This document shows positions 43,145 through 51,606 of a stretch of 64,000 nt of DNA, in pieces. The stretch is from Ruminococcus sp. XPD3002 (GTDB lineage: Bacteria > Bacillota > Clostridia > Oscillospirales > Ruminococcaceae). How positions within the stretch are numbered: position 1 is the stretch's first letter; each line of letters begins with the position of its first letter. The stretch is from assembly GCA_900119535.1 (NCBI GenBank), contig FPJT01000002.1, positions 307,007 through 371,006 of the forward strand, written 5' to 3'. A program made the translations under genes and the position numbers. A model generated the notes under the pieces. It ran no database searches. It was not told the DNA's origin and worked only from the letters and a program-made list of their open reading frames with translations.

Positions 43145-43861
43145 ATGAAAAAGCTCATATCATTTCTTGTAGTCTCGGCTGTATGTGCTTCGTTTGCTTC
43201 GTGCGGAGACTCAAAAAAGAATAATTCTGATACATCAGACAAAAACGGAACTTCGGTTTCAGACGGCGACACTTCATACGCAGATGACGAGGAGATAGTT
43301 TACGAGGATAAGGTCTTCCCGAATGACGGAGATGCATACCTTGCAATTGTCGATAAGAAATGGAGCCTTGAATACTGGGGACGCGACGAGGATGCCCTTG
43401 CTTATTCAGCAGGAACTGTTCCGATAACAGGCAACGGTGATTATTCCGTAAGCATAACAACAAACACCTACGGCTGCCGTGAACAGGCTTCGGGCGGAGA
43501 TCCTCACGCTGATATCAAGGGCGAGGGACTTTCCTTCCTTGCAGTTATGATAAAGGAAGGCGAGACAAAGTACCCCAATGCTGTTATAACAGTAAACTCC
43601 GTAAAGGTGGACGGCAGAGAGGTCGCTATGACTTCAAAGCCGTATACATCATCCGATGACGGTAAGGATACAAGAGCAAATATTTTCAATACATGGGTAA
43701 CAACTCCCGCAACAGATGCAAGATCGACAGAAGGTCCGTTGTATGAGAGTGGCAATCCGACAGATTTCTGCAAGGACTATTCGGCACTTGTGGTAAATGA
43801 AGAGGATTTTGCTTCATGGACAGATATACAGGTAGATTTTACCGTATCGGGAATAAACTGA
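43145..43861 (+). CDS. lipoprotein of unknown function
   Basis: 238 residues. Signal peptide with lipobox FASC at residues 17-20, then a Ser/Asp-rich linker. The mature domain contains NKW-like strands (DKKWSLEYWG) and the stretch PITGNGDYSVSI, reminiscent of carbohydrate-binding or jelly-roll proteins. No family is assigned. A GAAAGAGG site precedes the ATG. It is divergent from the XRE regulator. Confidence 0.72.
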   Translation: MKKLISFLVVSAVCASFASCGDSKKNNSDTSDKNGTSVSDGDTSYADDEEIVYEDKVFPNDGDAYLAIVDKKWSLEYWGRDEDALAYSAGTVPITGNGDYSVSITTNTYGCREQASGGDPHADIKGEGLSFLAVMIKEGETKYPNAVITVNSVKVDGREVAMTSKPYTSSDDGKDTRANIFNTWVTTPATDARSTEGPLYESGNPTDFCKDYSALVVNEEDFASWTDIQVDFTVSGIN

Positions 43862-43885
43862 TATAGCCAACAATACATTGATAAT

Positions 43886-43916
43886 GGAGTCGCTTTCATG
43901 GGCGGCTCCGTTTTTT
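43886..43916 (+). terminator. terminator of the lipoprotein gene
   Basis: An 8-bp stem (GGAGTCGC / GCGGCTCC) with an 8-base loop is followed by GTTTTTT. Confidence 0.85.
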
Positions 43917-43957
43917 ATATAAAAAAGTACGGGTAAGGAGAAATTCCTTACCCGTAC
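43917..43957 (-). terminator. terminator of the GH74 gene
   Basis: A 13-bp perfect stem (GTACGGGTAAGGA and its complement) with a short loop is followed on the minus strand by a T-run. Confidence 0.85.
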
Positions 43958-43976
43958 ATCGGTTATTCACTATTCA

Positions 43977-46724
43977 TTACTTTATAGTCTCAGGGAGTGA
44001 TTTGATGATTTTAGCATCAAGATGCTGTATTGCAAGAGCATCGAGAGCTGTGATGCCGTCGCCTGTGTTGCAGCAGTCAGCGTTTATCTGTCCCTGAGCA
44101 CTGATTGGATACTTTTTGCTGTTTGCAATGTTCTGGAGAATGAGCAGAGCATCGGAAAGTGTTACGTCTCCGCTTTCATTTGCATCGCCGTAGATAACCT
44201 TTCCTGTTGTAGTTGCGGGAACAGGTGTTGCTGTAGTAGGAGCAGCTGTAGTCGGCTTTACTGCGGGAGCTGTTGTCTTAGGAGCGGAAGTCGGCTCAAC
44301 AGTGGGAGTTTTACCGTCGGAAAGCTTGCCGCAGATGATTCCGCAGCCTACAGTTGACATGTAAACAGTACCGAATTCGTCCATATCACCAACGAGGAAG
44401 TTACCGTTTCCTGTACCGCCGTAGAGGTGATCCTTGTTGATGCATACCCATGTTTTGCCTGCGTCTGTTGAGCGGTAGATACCGTCAACATCGTCCCAGG
44501 TGGGTTTACCGTATATGTAGAGGGTGTTCGGACCGCCGCTCTTTTCGGGAGCGCCGTAGCCTACACATTTTGCATATGCAACTGTTTCGAGCTTTTCAGC
44601 CTTTGTACCCTTTTCTGTTATGATGTACATACCGTTCCAGCCTACAGCCATAGCGATAGTGTCCTTTGTGATGTAAGCGAGATCACCTGTATGGTCGCAC
44701 TGGTCGTATTTGCCTATCTGGAGCTCCTTGAAGGTAGCGCCTGCATCTGTACTGATGTAGAAGGAGTAATGTGATTCCTCAAGAGTAGGCTCTGTCTTGT
44801 TGGGATCGGAAGCCCAGTAGTCGTTGTGCTTTATGCCCGAACCGTAAACGATCTTCGGATCATCGGGATCAACGAGTGTGTATGTGGACTTTGAACCGTC
44901 GATACCTGTTGATTCCTTCCATGTCTTGCCGAAATCGTCTGTATAGGAGACAGCAGCGCCGCCGCCGTTGGACTCGATTATGCGGTATTTGCCTGCTGAA
45001 ACTTCAGTAATAGAGATCTTTCCGCCGCTGTAAGCGAAATCCATTTCAGTCCATGTCTTGCCTGCATCCTTGCTGTAATAACCCTTTGCGTTGTTCTGTG
45101 AAACACGAGCCATTATCTCGGGAGCTGAAGGACAGTAAGCGATACCTGAAGTTGAACCCATATTCGGAACATACTGCTGAGGTATCTTTGTTACATCGGT
45201 ATGGATGAATCCGTCATAGTCGCCGATAGCGGAGTAGTTCTCGCCCTTGGGAACGCTTACGAAGTCGAGAGCAACAACTTCCTCAATGCCGTCAGGCTGG
45301 AAGTGGAACTGGGGAAGGTCATCCCATGTATTGTCGCAGGCGAAAACGCCATTTCCTGATGTGGAGAATGAACGGTCGGGCTTGACGGGATCGATAACAT
45401 AGGAACCGACCCAGTGGATAGCCTTGTCACGTATCCACTCGTATCCGCCGTCTGCAAGATAGTCAGCGATAGGAGGCTGTCCCCAGAATGGAGTGATACC
45501 GGGAGTGGTCTCTATCCAGTGCTCGCCGCCGTCCTCGGACTTGAAGAACTTGTCGCCCCATGAAGGACCGTGAACATCGTCCCAGGGCTGCCAGAGCTGA
45601 GCGTTCGAGAAGAGTCCGCAGGTAGAGCAGACCATGTGATCGGGATTTGCAGGATCTACGCTGATGCCGCTGTATCCGCCTTCGCCGGGATCAGCGAATT
45701 CCTCGGTCTGAGTTCTGTAAAGGTGGCGGAGAGGAGAGATATCGGTTATCTTTCCTGTCTTTGTATCGAGCTTCTTGACGCTTCCCTGAGTACCGCCCTC
45801 GCCTACGCATACAGCGCCCTGGAAAGCAAAGAAGATATTACCCTTGCCATCGCCTGTGATACGTCCGGGGTAGTGTTCACTGTCGAGATCACCGCTGATA
45901 TCGGTGAACTTATCGTCCTTTACATCTGCTACGACTACGCTGTTCTTGCCTGTTGTGGAAGTTCCGACATAGACTTTTCCGCCGTAGATGTAAATTGAAG
46001 AAACGCCGTTCTGAGTGTTGTATTCGCCCTTCTGGAGAGCACGAGCCATGTGTTCGGTCCATGTAGGCCATTTTACAGACTCTTTGTAGAGTCCGAGTGC
46101 GTCATAGGACATAACAGGCTTCCATGTCTTACCGCCGTCAGTGGACTTGATAAGGCAGGAGTCACCTGCGGTAACGTCGCCGCCGCAGTAGATAGTATTT
46201 GGATCGTCGGGATCAACAGCTATTGATTCACCTGTCTGTCTGCCGTTGCCGTTGCCGTGGACCTGTATGAGGTCGGTAACATCGATACGCTCGAAGGTCT
46301 TACCGCCGTCGGTAGTCTTGAAAATAGCGGTACCTGCATCTGAGAAGTAAGCACATCCGCAAAGGAAGTAAACTGTATCGTCATCGGTTGGATCGATAGC
46401 CATAGCGTCGACGCTGAGGTAGCCTCTGTCTGCATCGTTGAGGAAACCGAGAAGCTGTTCCCACTTGTCTGTAGCGTAGTTATACTTGTAAGCTCCGCCG
46501 ACATCGGTACGTGCGTACATAGCCTTCTGACCTGTAACGATACCCGAAACGAAGCCGCCGCCGCCTAATCTGACAGCGTCCCATTTCATTGAAGAAGAGA
46601 TGTCATTGCCTGCTGCTGAGACGGACTGAGTGCCTGTAAGAGCCGTCTGAGCAACGCAGACTGTAGAGAGGCAGACAGCGAAGAGGGCTGCTGCCGACTT
46701 TCTGAGAGTGCGTAAATTTTTCAT
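43977..46724 (-). CDS. GH74 xyloglucanase with C-terminal dockerin
   Basis: 915 residues from the ATG whose complement is at 46722-46724, with GGAGGAAAACT upstream. A signal peptide (to about residue 38) is followed by two beta-propellers of GH74. Repeats of the Asp-box kind include TTDGGKTFERI, STDGGKTWKPV and STDAGKTWVCI. Asp74 in ARTDVGGAYKYN aligns with the catalytic base of this family. A Thr/Pro linker at about 790-825 leads to a type I-like dockerin with two segments, GDANESGDVTLSDALLILQN and NTGDGITALDALAIQHL. It should cleave xyloglucan and bind a cohesin, so it belongs to a cellulosome. No scaffoldin is in the window. Confidence 0.94.
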   Translation of the reverse strand: MKNLRTLRKSAAALFAVCLSTVCVAQTALTGTQSVSAAGNDISSSMKWDAVRLGGGGFVSGIVTGQKAMYARTDVGGAYKYNYATDKWEQLLGFLNDADRGYLSVDAMAIDPTDDDTVYFLCGCAYFSDAGTAIFKTTDGGKTFERIDVTDLIQVHGNGNGRQTGESIAVDPDDPNTIYCGGDVTAGDSCLIKSTDGGKTWKPVMSYDALGLYKESVKWPTWTEHMARALQKGEYNTQNGVSSIYIYGGKVYVGTSTTGKNSVVVADVKDDKFTDISGDLDSEHYPGRITGDGKGNIFFAFQGAVCVGEGGTQGSVKKLDTKTGKITDISPLRHLYRTQTEEFADPGEGGYSGISVDPANPDHMVCSTCGLFSNAQLWQPWDDVHGPSWGDKFFKSEDGGEHWIETTPGITPFWGQPPIADYLADGGYEWIRDKAIHWVGSYVIDPVKPDRSFSTSGNGVFACDNTWDDLPQFHFQPDGIEEVVALDFVSVPKGENYSAIGDYDGFIHTDVTKIPQQYVPNMGSTSGIAYCPSAPEIMARVSQNNAKGYYSKDAGKTWTEMDFAYSGGKISITEVSAGKYRIIESNGGGAAVSYTDDFGKTWKESTGIDGSKSTYTLVDPDDPKIVYGSGIKHNDYWASDPNKTEPTLEESHYSFYISTDAGATFKELQIGKYDQCDHTGDLAYITKDTIAMAVGWNGMYIITEKGTKAEKLETVAYAKCVGYGAPEKSGGPNTLYIYGKPTWDDVDGIYRSTDAGKTWVCINKDHLYGGTGNGNFLVGDMDEFGTVYMSTVGCGIICGKLSDGKTPTVEPTSAPKTTAPAVKPTTAAPTTATPVPATTTGKVIYGDANESGDVTLSDALLILQNIANSKKYPISAQGQINADCCNTGDGITALDALAIQHLDAKIIKSLPETIK

Positions 46725-46841
46725 AGTTTTCCTCCGTTTTTTTCCCGCCGAAGGATATACAGGGGTTATATATTTGTCCTGCATAGCCTTCGGACAGATA
46801 TCACGTTTCGGAGCTGCCTAAAGCTCCTTGCCTATGATTTT

Positions 46842-46870
46842 ATTGTAGCACTGACGGAAGCATTTGTCAA
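46842..46870 (-). promoter_or_regulatory. promoter of the GH74 gene
   Basis: On the minus strand TTGACA and TACAAT are 17 bases apart, leaving a leader of about 110 bases with no recognised regulator site. Confidence 0.8.
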
Positions 46871-47017
46871 TACAATTTTATGCTAAATCTAAGCAATATT
46901 TTTGCACGAAAGTTCAGTTTGTATAGTGATTTGATGAATTAATGAAGAAAAGGTGGACAAAATGAAGAAAATTGGTTGCAACAATTGTCAAGGTCACAAA
47001 AAGTACATACTGAGTTT

Positions 47018-48841
47018 TCAGATAAGATTTATATTGAATTTCCTGAGCCAGTAGTCCAGCTGCACGAAGAAGGCAATAGTCTGCGGCAGGTTCATGAGCT
47101 GACCGTACCACTGTACGCGGTCAGAGTGCGAAACAAGACCTTCAAGTGCACTTCTGTCCGCAAGTTCGGTAAGGGGACTGCTGCTGTCGGCGAGTATATC
47201 CCGTAGCTTTTCCGTGACCGCATCAAGAAATGCAGGATTGTGAGTTTTGGGATAGGGACTTTTTTTCCTGTAAAGCACCTCATCGGGAAGCCATTCCTTC
47301 ATAGCTTCACGGAGAAGTCCCTTTTCACGCCCCATATAGTCCTTGTACTCCCATTTCACGTTATAAAGGTATTCAGCGATGCGGTGGTCACAGAAGGGTA
47401 CTCTGACTTCCAGTCCGCTGTACATGCTCATACGATCCTTGCGGTCCAGAAGAGTCTGCATGAACCATTGACAATTCAGCAGAGTCATTTCCCTCATCCG
47501 TGAATCGAGACTGCTGTCCGATGGGAGTTTCGGAGCGGAAACGGCAGTGCGGCGGTAGGCTGAATATACGTAATCTTCGGCATCTATCCTGTATCTGCTG
47601 CTTATGAAGGTACTGCGGTAAGCGGTGCTCTGCGCCCAGGGGAAGCCGTCCGTCATGCGTATATCCTCATCCCTGAACCACGGGTAGCCTCCGAAAAGCT
47701 CGTCGGCGCATTCTCCCGAAAGTGCTACGGTACCCGTCTTTTTTATCTCTCGGCAGAATATGAGGAGAGAAGCATCCACGTCAGCCATACCGGGCAGACC
47801 GCGTGCATCGGTCGCAGAGTAGAGAGCGTCCACCAGCTCGGGGGTGTCCACTACACACCAATGGTGCTCGCAGTCGAGATATTCTGCCATTCTGCGAATA
47901 AAATCGGGATCGCTCGTAGGCTGAAAATGGCTTTTGGTGAAGTATCGTTCGTTGTCCTTGTAGTCCACGGAAAAAGTGTGGAGCTTCCTGCCTTGTTTTT
48001 TCAGTTCGGAAGCGGCAACGGATGAGATAATGCTTGAATCCAGACCGCCTGACAGGAAAGTGCATACGGGAACGTCCGACACTAATTGACGGCGGATAGA
48101 ATCGGTAACGAGCCAGCGGACGTGCTCGGCGGTCTGATCGAAGGTTTCATCGGTGCCTATCGCCTTGAACTGCCAGTAATCGCGGATATCGAGTCCCTCG
48201 GCGGAGTAAGTGCCGCACTGTCCCGGCTTTAATTCCTTTATTCCCCGTATCACACCGCATCCGGGAGTTCTTCCGGGAGCCATGAGAAGAAGTTCGGCGG
48301 CACCTGTTTCGTCTATCTCGTGGGGAATATCGGGATGTTCCAGCAGTACCGGTATTTCCGAAGCGAATATAAGCTTGCTTTTGCTCATAAAGTAAAACAG
48401 CGGTTTAACTCCCATTCTGTCCCTTGCAAGGAAAACGTTGTGCTGCTGACTGTCATAGACTGCAAAAGCGAATATGCCGTTGAAACGCTGAAGACAGTCC
48501 GCTCCCCATTTTATATAGCTTTTCAGTACGACCTCGGTATCGGAACGGGTATCGAAGCTGAACTCGAAAGACAGTTCGTTCCGCAGTTCATCGGTGTTAT
48601 AAAGCTCGCCGTTGTATACGATCGTGAGACTGTTTCCGCCGATCGTGCAGGTCATTGGCTGACGTCCGCCGTTTATGTCGATAACGGCGAGGCGGGTATG
48701 TACCAATGCTGCTTCGGGATAAAGACATATCCCTTTCTGGTCGGGACCTCTGTGAAGCATAGCAAGCTGCATTTTCTCACATGCAGCTGCCTCAGCTCTC
48801 ATGTCCTCTTTGAAACTGATCACTCCTGCAATTCCGCACAT
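47018..48841 (-). CDS. asnB: asparagine synthase (glutamine-hydrolysing)
   Basis: 607 residues. The N-terminal MCGIAGV exposes Cys2, the class II glutaminase nucleophile, so ammonia comes from glutamine. The synthase domain has the ATP-binding SGGLDSS and later GECADELFGGYPW. It makes asparagine from aspartate. The start follows GGCGGAG. There is no clear terminator in the 150 bases between its stop and the GH74 promoter. The gene is divergent from the AIM24-like gene with repeat copy 3 between. Confidence 0.94.
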   Translation of the reverse strand: MCGIAGVISFKEDMRAEAAACEKMQLAMLHRGPDQKGICLYPEAALVHTRLAVIDINGGRQPMTCTIGGNSLTIVYNGELYNTDELRNELSFEFSFDTRSDTEVVLKSYIKWGADCLQRFNGIFAFAVYDSQQHNVFLARDRMGVKPLFYFMSKSKLIFASEIPVLLEHPDIPHEIDETGAAELLLMAPGRTPGCGVIRGIKELKPGQCGTYSAEGLDIRDYWQFKAIGTDETFDQTAEHVRWLVTDSIRRQLVSDVPVCTFLSGGLDSSIISSVAASELKKQGRKLHTFSVDYKDNERYFTKSHFQPTSDPDFIRRMAEYLDCEHHWCVVDTPELVDALYSATDARGLPGMADVDASLLIFCREIKKTGTVALSGECADELFGGYPWFRDEDIRMTDGFPWAQSTAYRSTFISSRYRIDAEDYVYSAYRRTAVSAPKLPSDSSLDSRMREMTLLNCQWFMQTLLDRKDRMSMYSGLEVRVPFCDHRIAEYLYNVKWEYKDYMGREKGLLREAMKEWLPDEVLYRKKSPYPKTHNPAFLDAVTEKLRDILADSSSPLTELADRSALEGLVSHSDRVQWYGQLMNLPQTIAFFVQLDYWLRKFNINLI

Positions 48842-48884
48842 AGTGTTCTCCGCCGCTTTTCGGCATACGGTACGCCGTGATATT

Positions 48885-49044
48885 ATTGCTCTCCAAACTA
48901 AACCTTACCGGCAAATGCTCGCCATAAAGAAAATTTTTCTGCGTCAGAAAAACTTGAAATACGCCGGTATTCCTGCATTTTTCTTCCTTGATAAATTCTC
49001 TTTCTGACTTCGCCTTTCTGGCAAAGCTTAATTGGGAGAGCAAT
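48885..49044 (-). repeat. 160-bp element with terminal inverted repeats, copy 3 (diverged)
   Basis: Read on the minus strand this matches copy 2: ends ATTGCT ... AGCAAT, and the core from AAGGAAGAAA through CAGGAATAC to GTATTTCAAG and TTTCTGACG. It is clearly more diverged elsewhere, with the TIR cut to about 16 bases. It lies between asnB and the AIM24-like gene, 43 bases from the asnB start. Confidence 0.8.
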
Positions 49045-49162
49045 ATATACTATTCTGCGTAAGGAAAAATGGTTCATAATGCATGTTTAAAGCATATTAT
49101 AAATAGTATAGAGGTTATAGTCATTTTATAATTGTTTATTATTTAATAATTAGTGAAAACTA
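49045..49162. other. AT-rich spacer
   Basis: AT-rich spacer between repeat copy 3 and the promoter at 49163. Nothing recognised beyond weak -10-like sequences on the minus strand, which could serve asnB. Confidence 0.4.
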
Positions 49163-49191
49163 TTGACGTATCGCCTGAGTAGTGGTACAAT
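49163..49191 (+). promoter_or_regulatory. promoter of the AIM24-like gene
   Basis: TTGACG and TACAAT are 17 bases apart, about 60 bases before the start codon. Confidence 0.75.
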
Positions 49192-49250
49192 AAGAGCGTA
49201 AAGGACCGTTTATGACAAAAAACGACGGTCGGAAAAAGGGAGGCAGACAA

Positions 49251-49925
49251 ATGAGATATGAGATCATAGGCGAAACAGTACCTGCGGTTGAAATGCAGCT
49301 CATGCAGGGCGAATCAGTCTACACTCAGTCTGGTGGAATGATATGGCAGACAGAAGGCATTTCCATGTCCACCAACGCAAGAGGCGGCATCGCAAGAAGC
49401 CTCGGCAGAATGTTCACGGGCGAATCGGTGTTTATGGCTAATTACAAGGCTGAACGCGACGGCGCAAAGATCGCTTTCGGCTCAACGGTTCCCGGTTCGG
49501 TAGTTCCTGTGGATATCGGCAAGGGCGAACTTATCGTACAGAAGGGCTCGTTCCTCTGTGCCGAGCAGACGGTTGACCTTAAGGCAACTTTCACAAAAAA
49601 GCTTGCAACAGGTCTTTTCGGCGGCGAAGGATTCATCCTTCAGAAGCTTTTCGGAAGCGGAATGGCTTTTCTGGAAGTTGACGGCGACATGGTGGAGAGA
49701 CAGCTTGCAGCGGGTGAAGTGCTCAAAGTCGATACAGGAAACGTAGTCGCTTTTGAGACAACGGTGAAGTATGATATCGAGACTGTCAAGGGACTCGGAA
49801 ACATATTCTTCGGCGGAGAGGGACTATTCATCACAAGACTTACAGGTCCCGGAAAAGTAATACTCCAGACGCAGAACTTCAACGATTTTGCAGGAAAGAT
49901 ACTCAGCCGACTTCCTAAGAATTAA
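49251..49925 (+). CDS. AIM24/TIGR00266-family protein
   Basis: 224 residues from the ATG at 49251, after GGGAGG; the longer frame from 49212 adds 13 unsupported residues. The sequence is rich in short strands with Gly-Gly turns, and the phrases GGMIWQTEGISMST and GEGLFITRLTGPGKVILQT are typical of this family. The family is a beta-prism-like fold of unknown cellular role, named from a yeast mitochondrial protein. It stands alone behind its own promoter. There is no signal peptide. Confidence 0.85.
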   Translation: MRYEIIGETVPAVEMQLMQGESVYTQSGGMIWQTEGISMSTNARGGIARSLGRMFTGESVFMANYKAERDGAKIAFGSTVPGSVVPVDIGKGELIVQKGSFLCAEQTVDLKATFTKKLATGLFGGEGFILQKLFGSGMAFLEVDGDMVERQLAAGEVLKVDTGNVVAFETTVKYDIETVKGLGNIFFGGEGLFITRLTGPGKVILQTQNFNDFAGKILSRLPKN

Positions 49926-50089
49926 AGCGGAGTATCAATAAAACCAAGGCGAAGAAAGAAGAAATAAAAAACATCAAATTATTTCTCATGATTTAAGCGG
50001 CAATACAGGTAATAATGAACAAATCAAAGTTAATCTATTTGCTGTAGTTTACAATTATATAAAAATTTCTTGAAATGCGGCGATATATG
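49926..50089. other. intergenic region before the pilus operon
   Basis: AT-rich, no gene, no tRNA. No c-di-GMP riboswitch consensus was recognised here although it precedes pilus genes. Confidence 0.4.
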
Positions 50090-50118
50090 TTGCAATTTCA
50101 ATCTACATGTGATATAAT
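50090..50118 (+). promoter_or_regulatory. upstream promoter of the pilus operon
   Basis: TTGCAA and TATAAT are 17 bases apart, giving a leader of about 255 bases to pilC. Confidence 0.6.
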
Positions 50119-50290
50119 ATTTGTGTAAGTTCAACAATTACAGCATTATGGTATCAATGCTGTGTTTTGTTCTGTCTTGAAGATTGTTTTTTGTAGAATA
50201 ATACGGCGGAAAAAATGTGTGTTTTACGAATGGTATAATCGTTGGTAAATATTGATAAAAAACGGCTGATTATTTAAGTCAAAAAAACGA

Positions 50291-50319
50291 TTGAAAAATA
50301 ACTCTTAAAATGTTATAAT
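50291..50319 (+). promoter_or_regulatory. proximal promoter of the pilus operon
   Basis: TTGAAA and TATAAT are 17 bases apart, 61 bases before pilC. Confidence 0.75.
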
Positions 50320-50379
50320 TGTTATATTAAGGCAGAGAGAATTGTTTCGGCTTAATCAAATAACTATGGAGGTGGTTTT

Positions 50380-51582
50380 ATGAAGAGTTATTCCTATATT
50401 GGCCAGGATGCTAAAGGCAACGTTGTCAGAAGCAGGGCCAATGCTGAGAATGAGCAGGAATTCCTTCAGAAAATGAAAGAACGAGGCGTATATATCAGAG
50501 AATACCAGGAAGACGACTCGGACACCAGCAGATCTATCTATAAGTTCAATACAAAAGAACTTTCATTCTGCTGCCGACAGCTGAGCGCCATGCTGACCTC
50601 GGGTCTTACACTTGTAAAGGCTATCGACATCCTTACAAAGGAACAGACGAACGCAAAGGCAAGAGCAATATGGCAGGACATTTACGAGAATGTTCAGAAG
50701 GGTGAATCCTTCTCCTCAACTCTTGAGATGCATTCGGGTTCATTCCCTGAGTTCCTTATCTCAATGGTCGGCGCCGGTGAATCAAGTGGTTCGCTTGACG
50801 TAATCATGCAGAGAATGTCCGACCACTACACAAAGGAAAACAAACTTAAAAACGTAGTCCGCGGCGCTATGGTTTATCCTATCATACTTGCTGTTGTTGC
50901 AATTGGTATCACGATATTCCTCTTTACTGCGATCCTTCCGAGATTCCTCGAGATGTACGAGGATCCTAACGACATGCCTGCACTGACAAGGATACTTGCA
51001 GCAGGAAGTGAATTCCTGAGAACAAAGTGGTTCCTGCTCATTGCAATTATCGGCGGTATCGTAATGGGATTTGCTTATCTTATGAAGACTCCGGATTTCA
51101 GACTGAAATTCGATCGCTTTATCCTTAAAGGACCAGGATTTGGTCCTCTGGTAACAAAGATCTATACAGGTCGATTCGCAAGAACCCTTTCCTCACTTTA
51201 TTCAAGCGGTATTCCGATGGTAGAGTGCCTTCAGAGATCTTCCGACGTACTTGCTAACTCATACATATCAAGCAAGTTTGAAGAGGTAATCGATGAAGTT
51301 AAACAGGGTGAATCTCTTTCAGCATCTATTACAAGAACAGAAATATTCGAGAACATGTTCTGTTCTATCATATATGTCGGCGAAGAGTCAGGTGCTCTTG
51401 ACACTATTCTTGAGAAGACTGCCGATTACTATGAAGATGAATCTGAATCAGCTGTAAAGCGACTCGTTGGTATGGTCGAGCCTATACTCATCGTTTTCAT
51501 GGGTATCATGATCGGTCTTATCGTCGGCGGTATCTACCCCGCACTCTACGGTGCTTTCGGCGAGATGGAAAACCAAGCTTAA
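50380..51582 (+). CDS. pilC: type IV pilus inner-membrane platform protein PilC
   Basis: 400 residues with two GspF repeats, at about residues 65-190 and 265-390. Signatures are LSAMLTSGLTLVKAIDILTKEQ and LSSLYSSGIPMVECLQRSS. Three membrane helices lie near residues 165-190, 215-235 and 365-390. PilC is the membrane platform on which PilB and PilT act. GGAGGTGG precedes the ATG. First gene of the pilus operon; pilMN follows after 24 bases. Confidence 0.95.
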   Translation: MKSYSYIGQDAKGNVVRSRANAENEQEFLQKMKERGVYIREYQEDDSDTSRSIYKFNTKELSFCCRQLSAMLTSGLTLVKAIDILTKEQTNAKARAIWQDIYENVQKGESFSSTLEMHSGSFPEFLISMVGAGESSGSLDVIMQRMSDHYTKENKLKNVVRGAMVYPIILAVVAIGITIFLFTAILPRFLEMYEDPNDMPALTRILAAGSEFLRTKWFLLIAIIGGIVMGFAYLMKTPDFRLKFDRFILKGPGFGPLVTKIYTGRFARTLSSLYSSGIPMVECLQRSSDVLANSYISSKFEEVIDEVKQGESLSASITRTEIFENMFCSIIYVGEESGALDTILEKTADYYEDESESAVKRLVGMVEPILIVFMGIMIGLIVGGIYPALYGAFGEMENQA

Positions 51583-51606
51583 AATTGGAAAGGTGGAAAA
51601 CAGAAA

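Noticed and set aside
49926-50379. Possible c-di-GMP riboswitch before pilus genes
   Set aside because: No GEMM-I or type II conserved core could be found by eye; only two promoters are clear.
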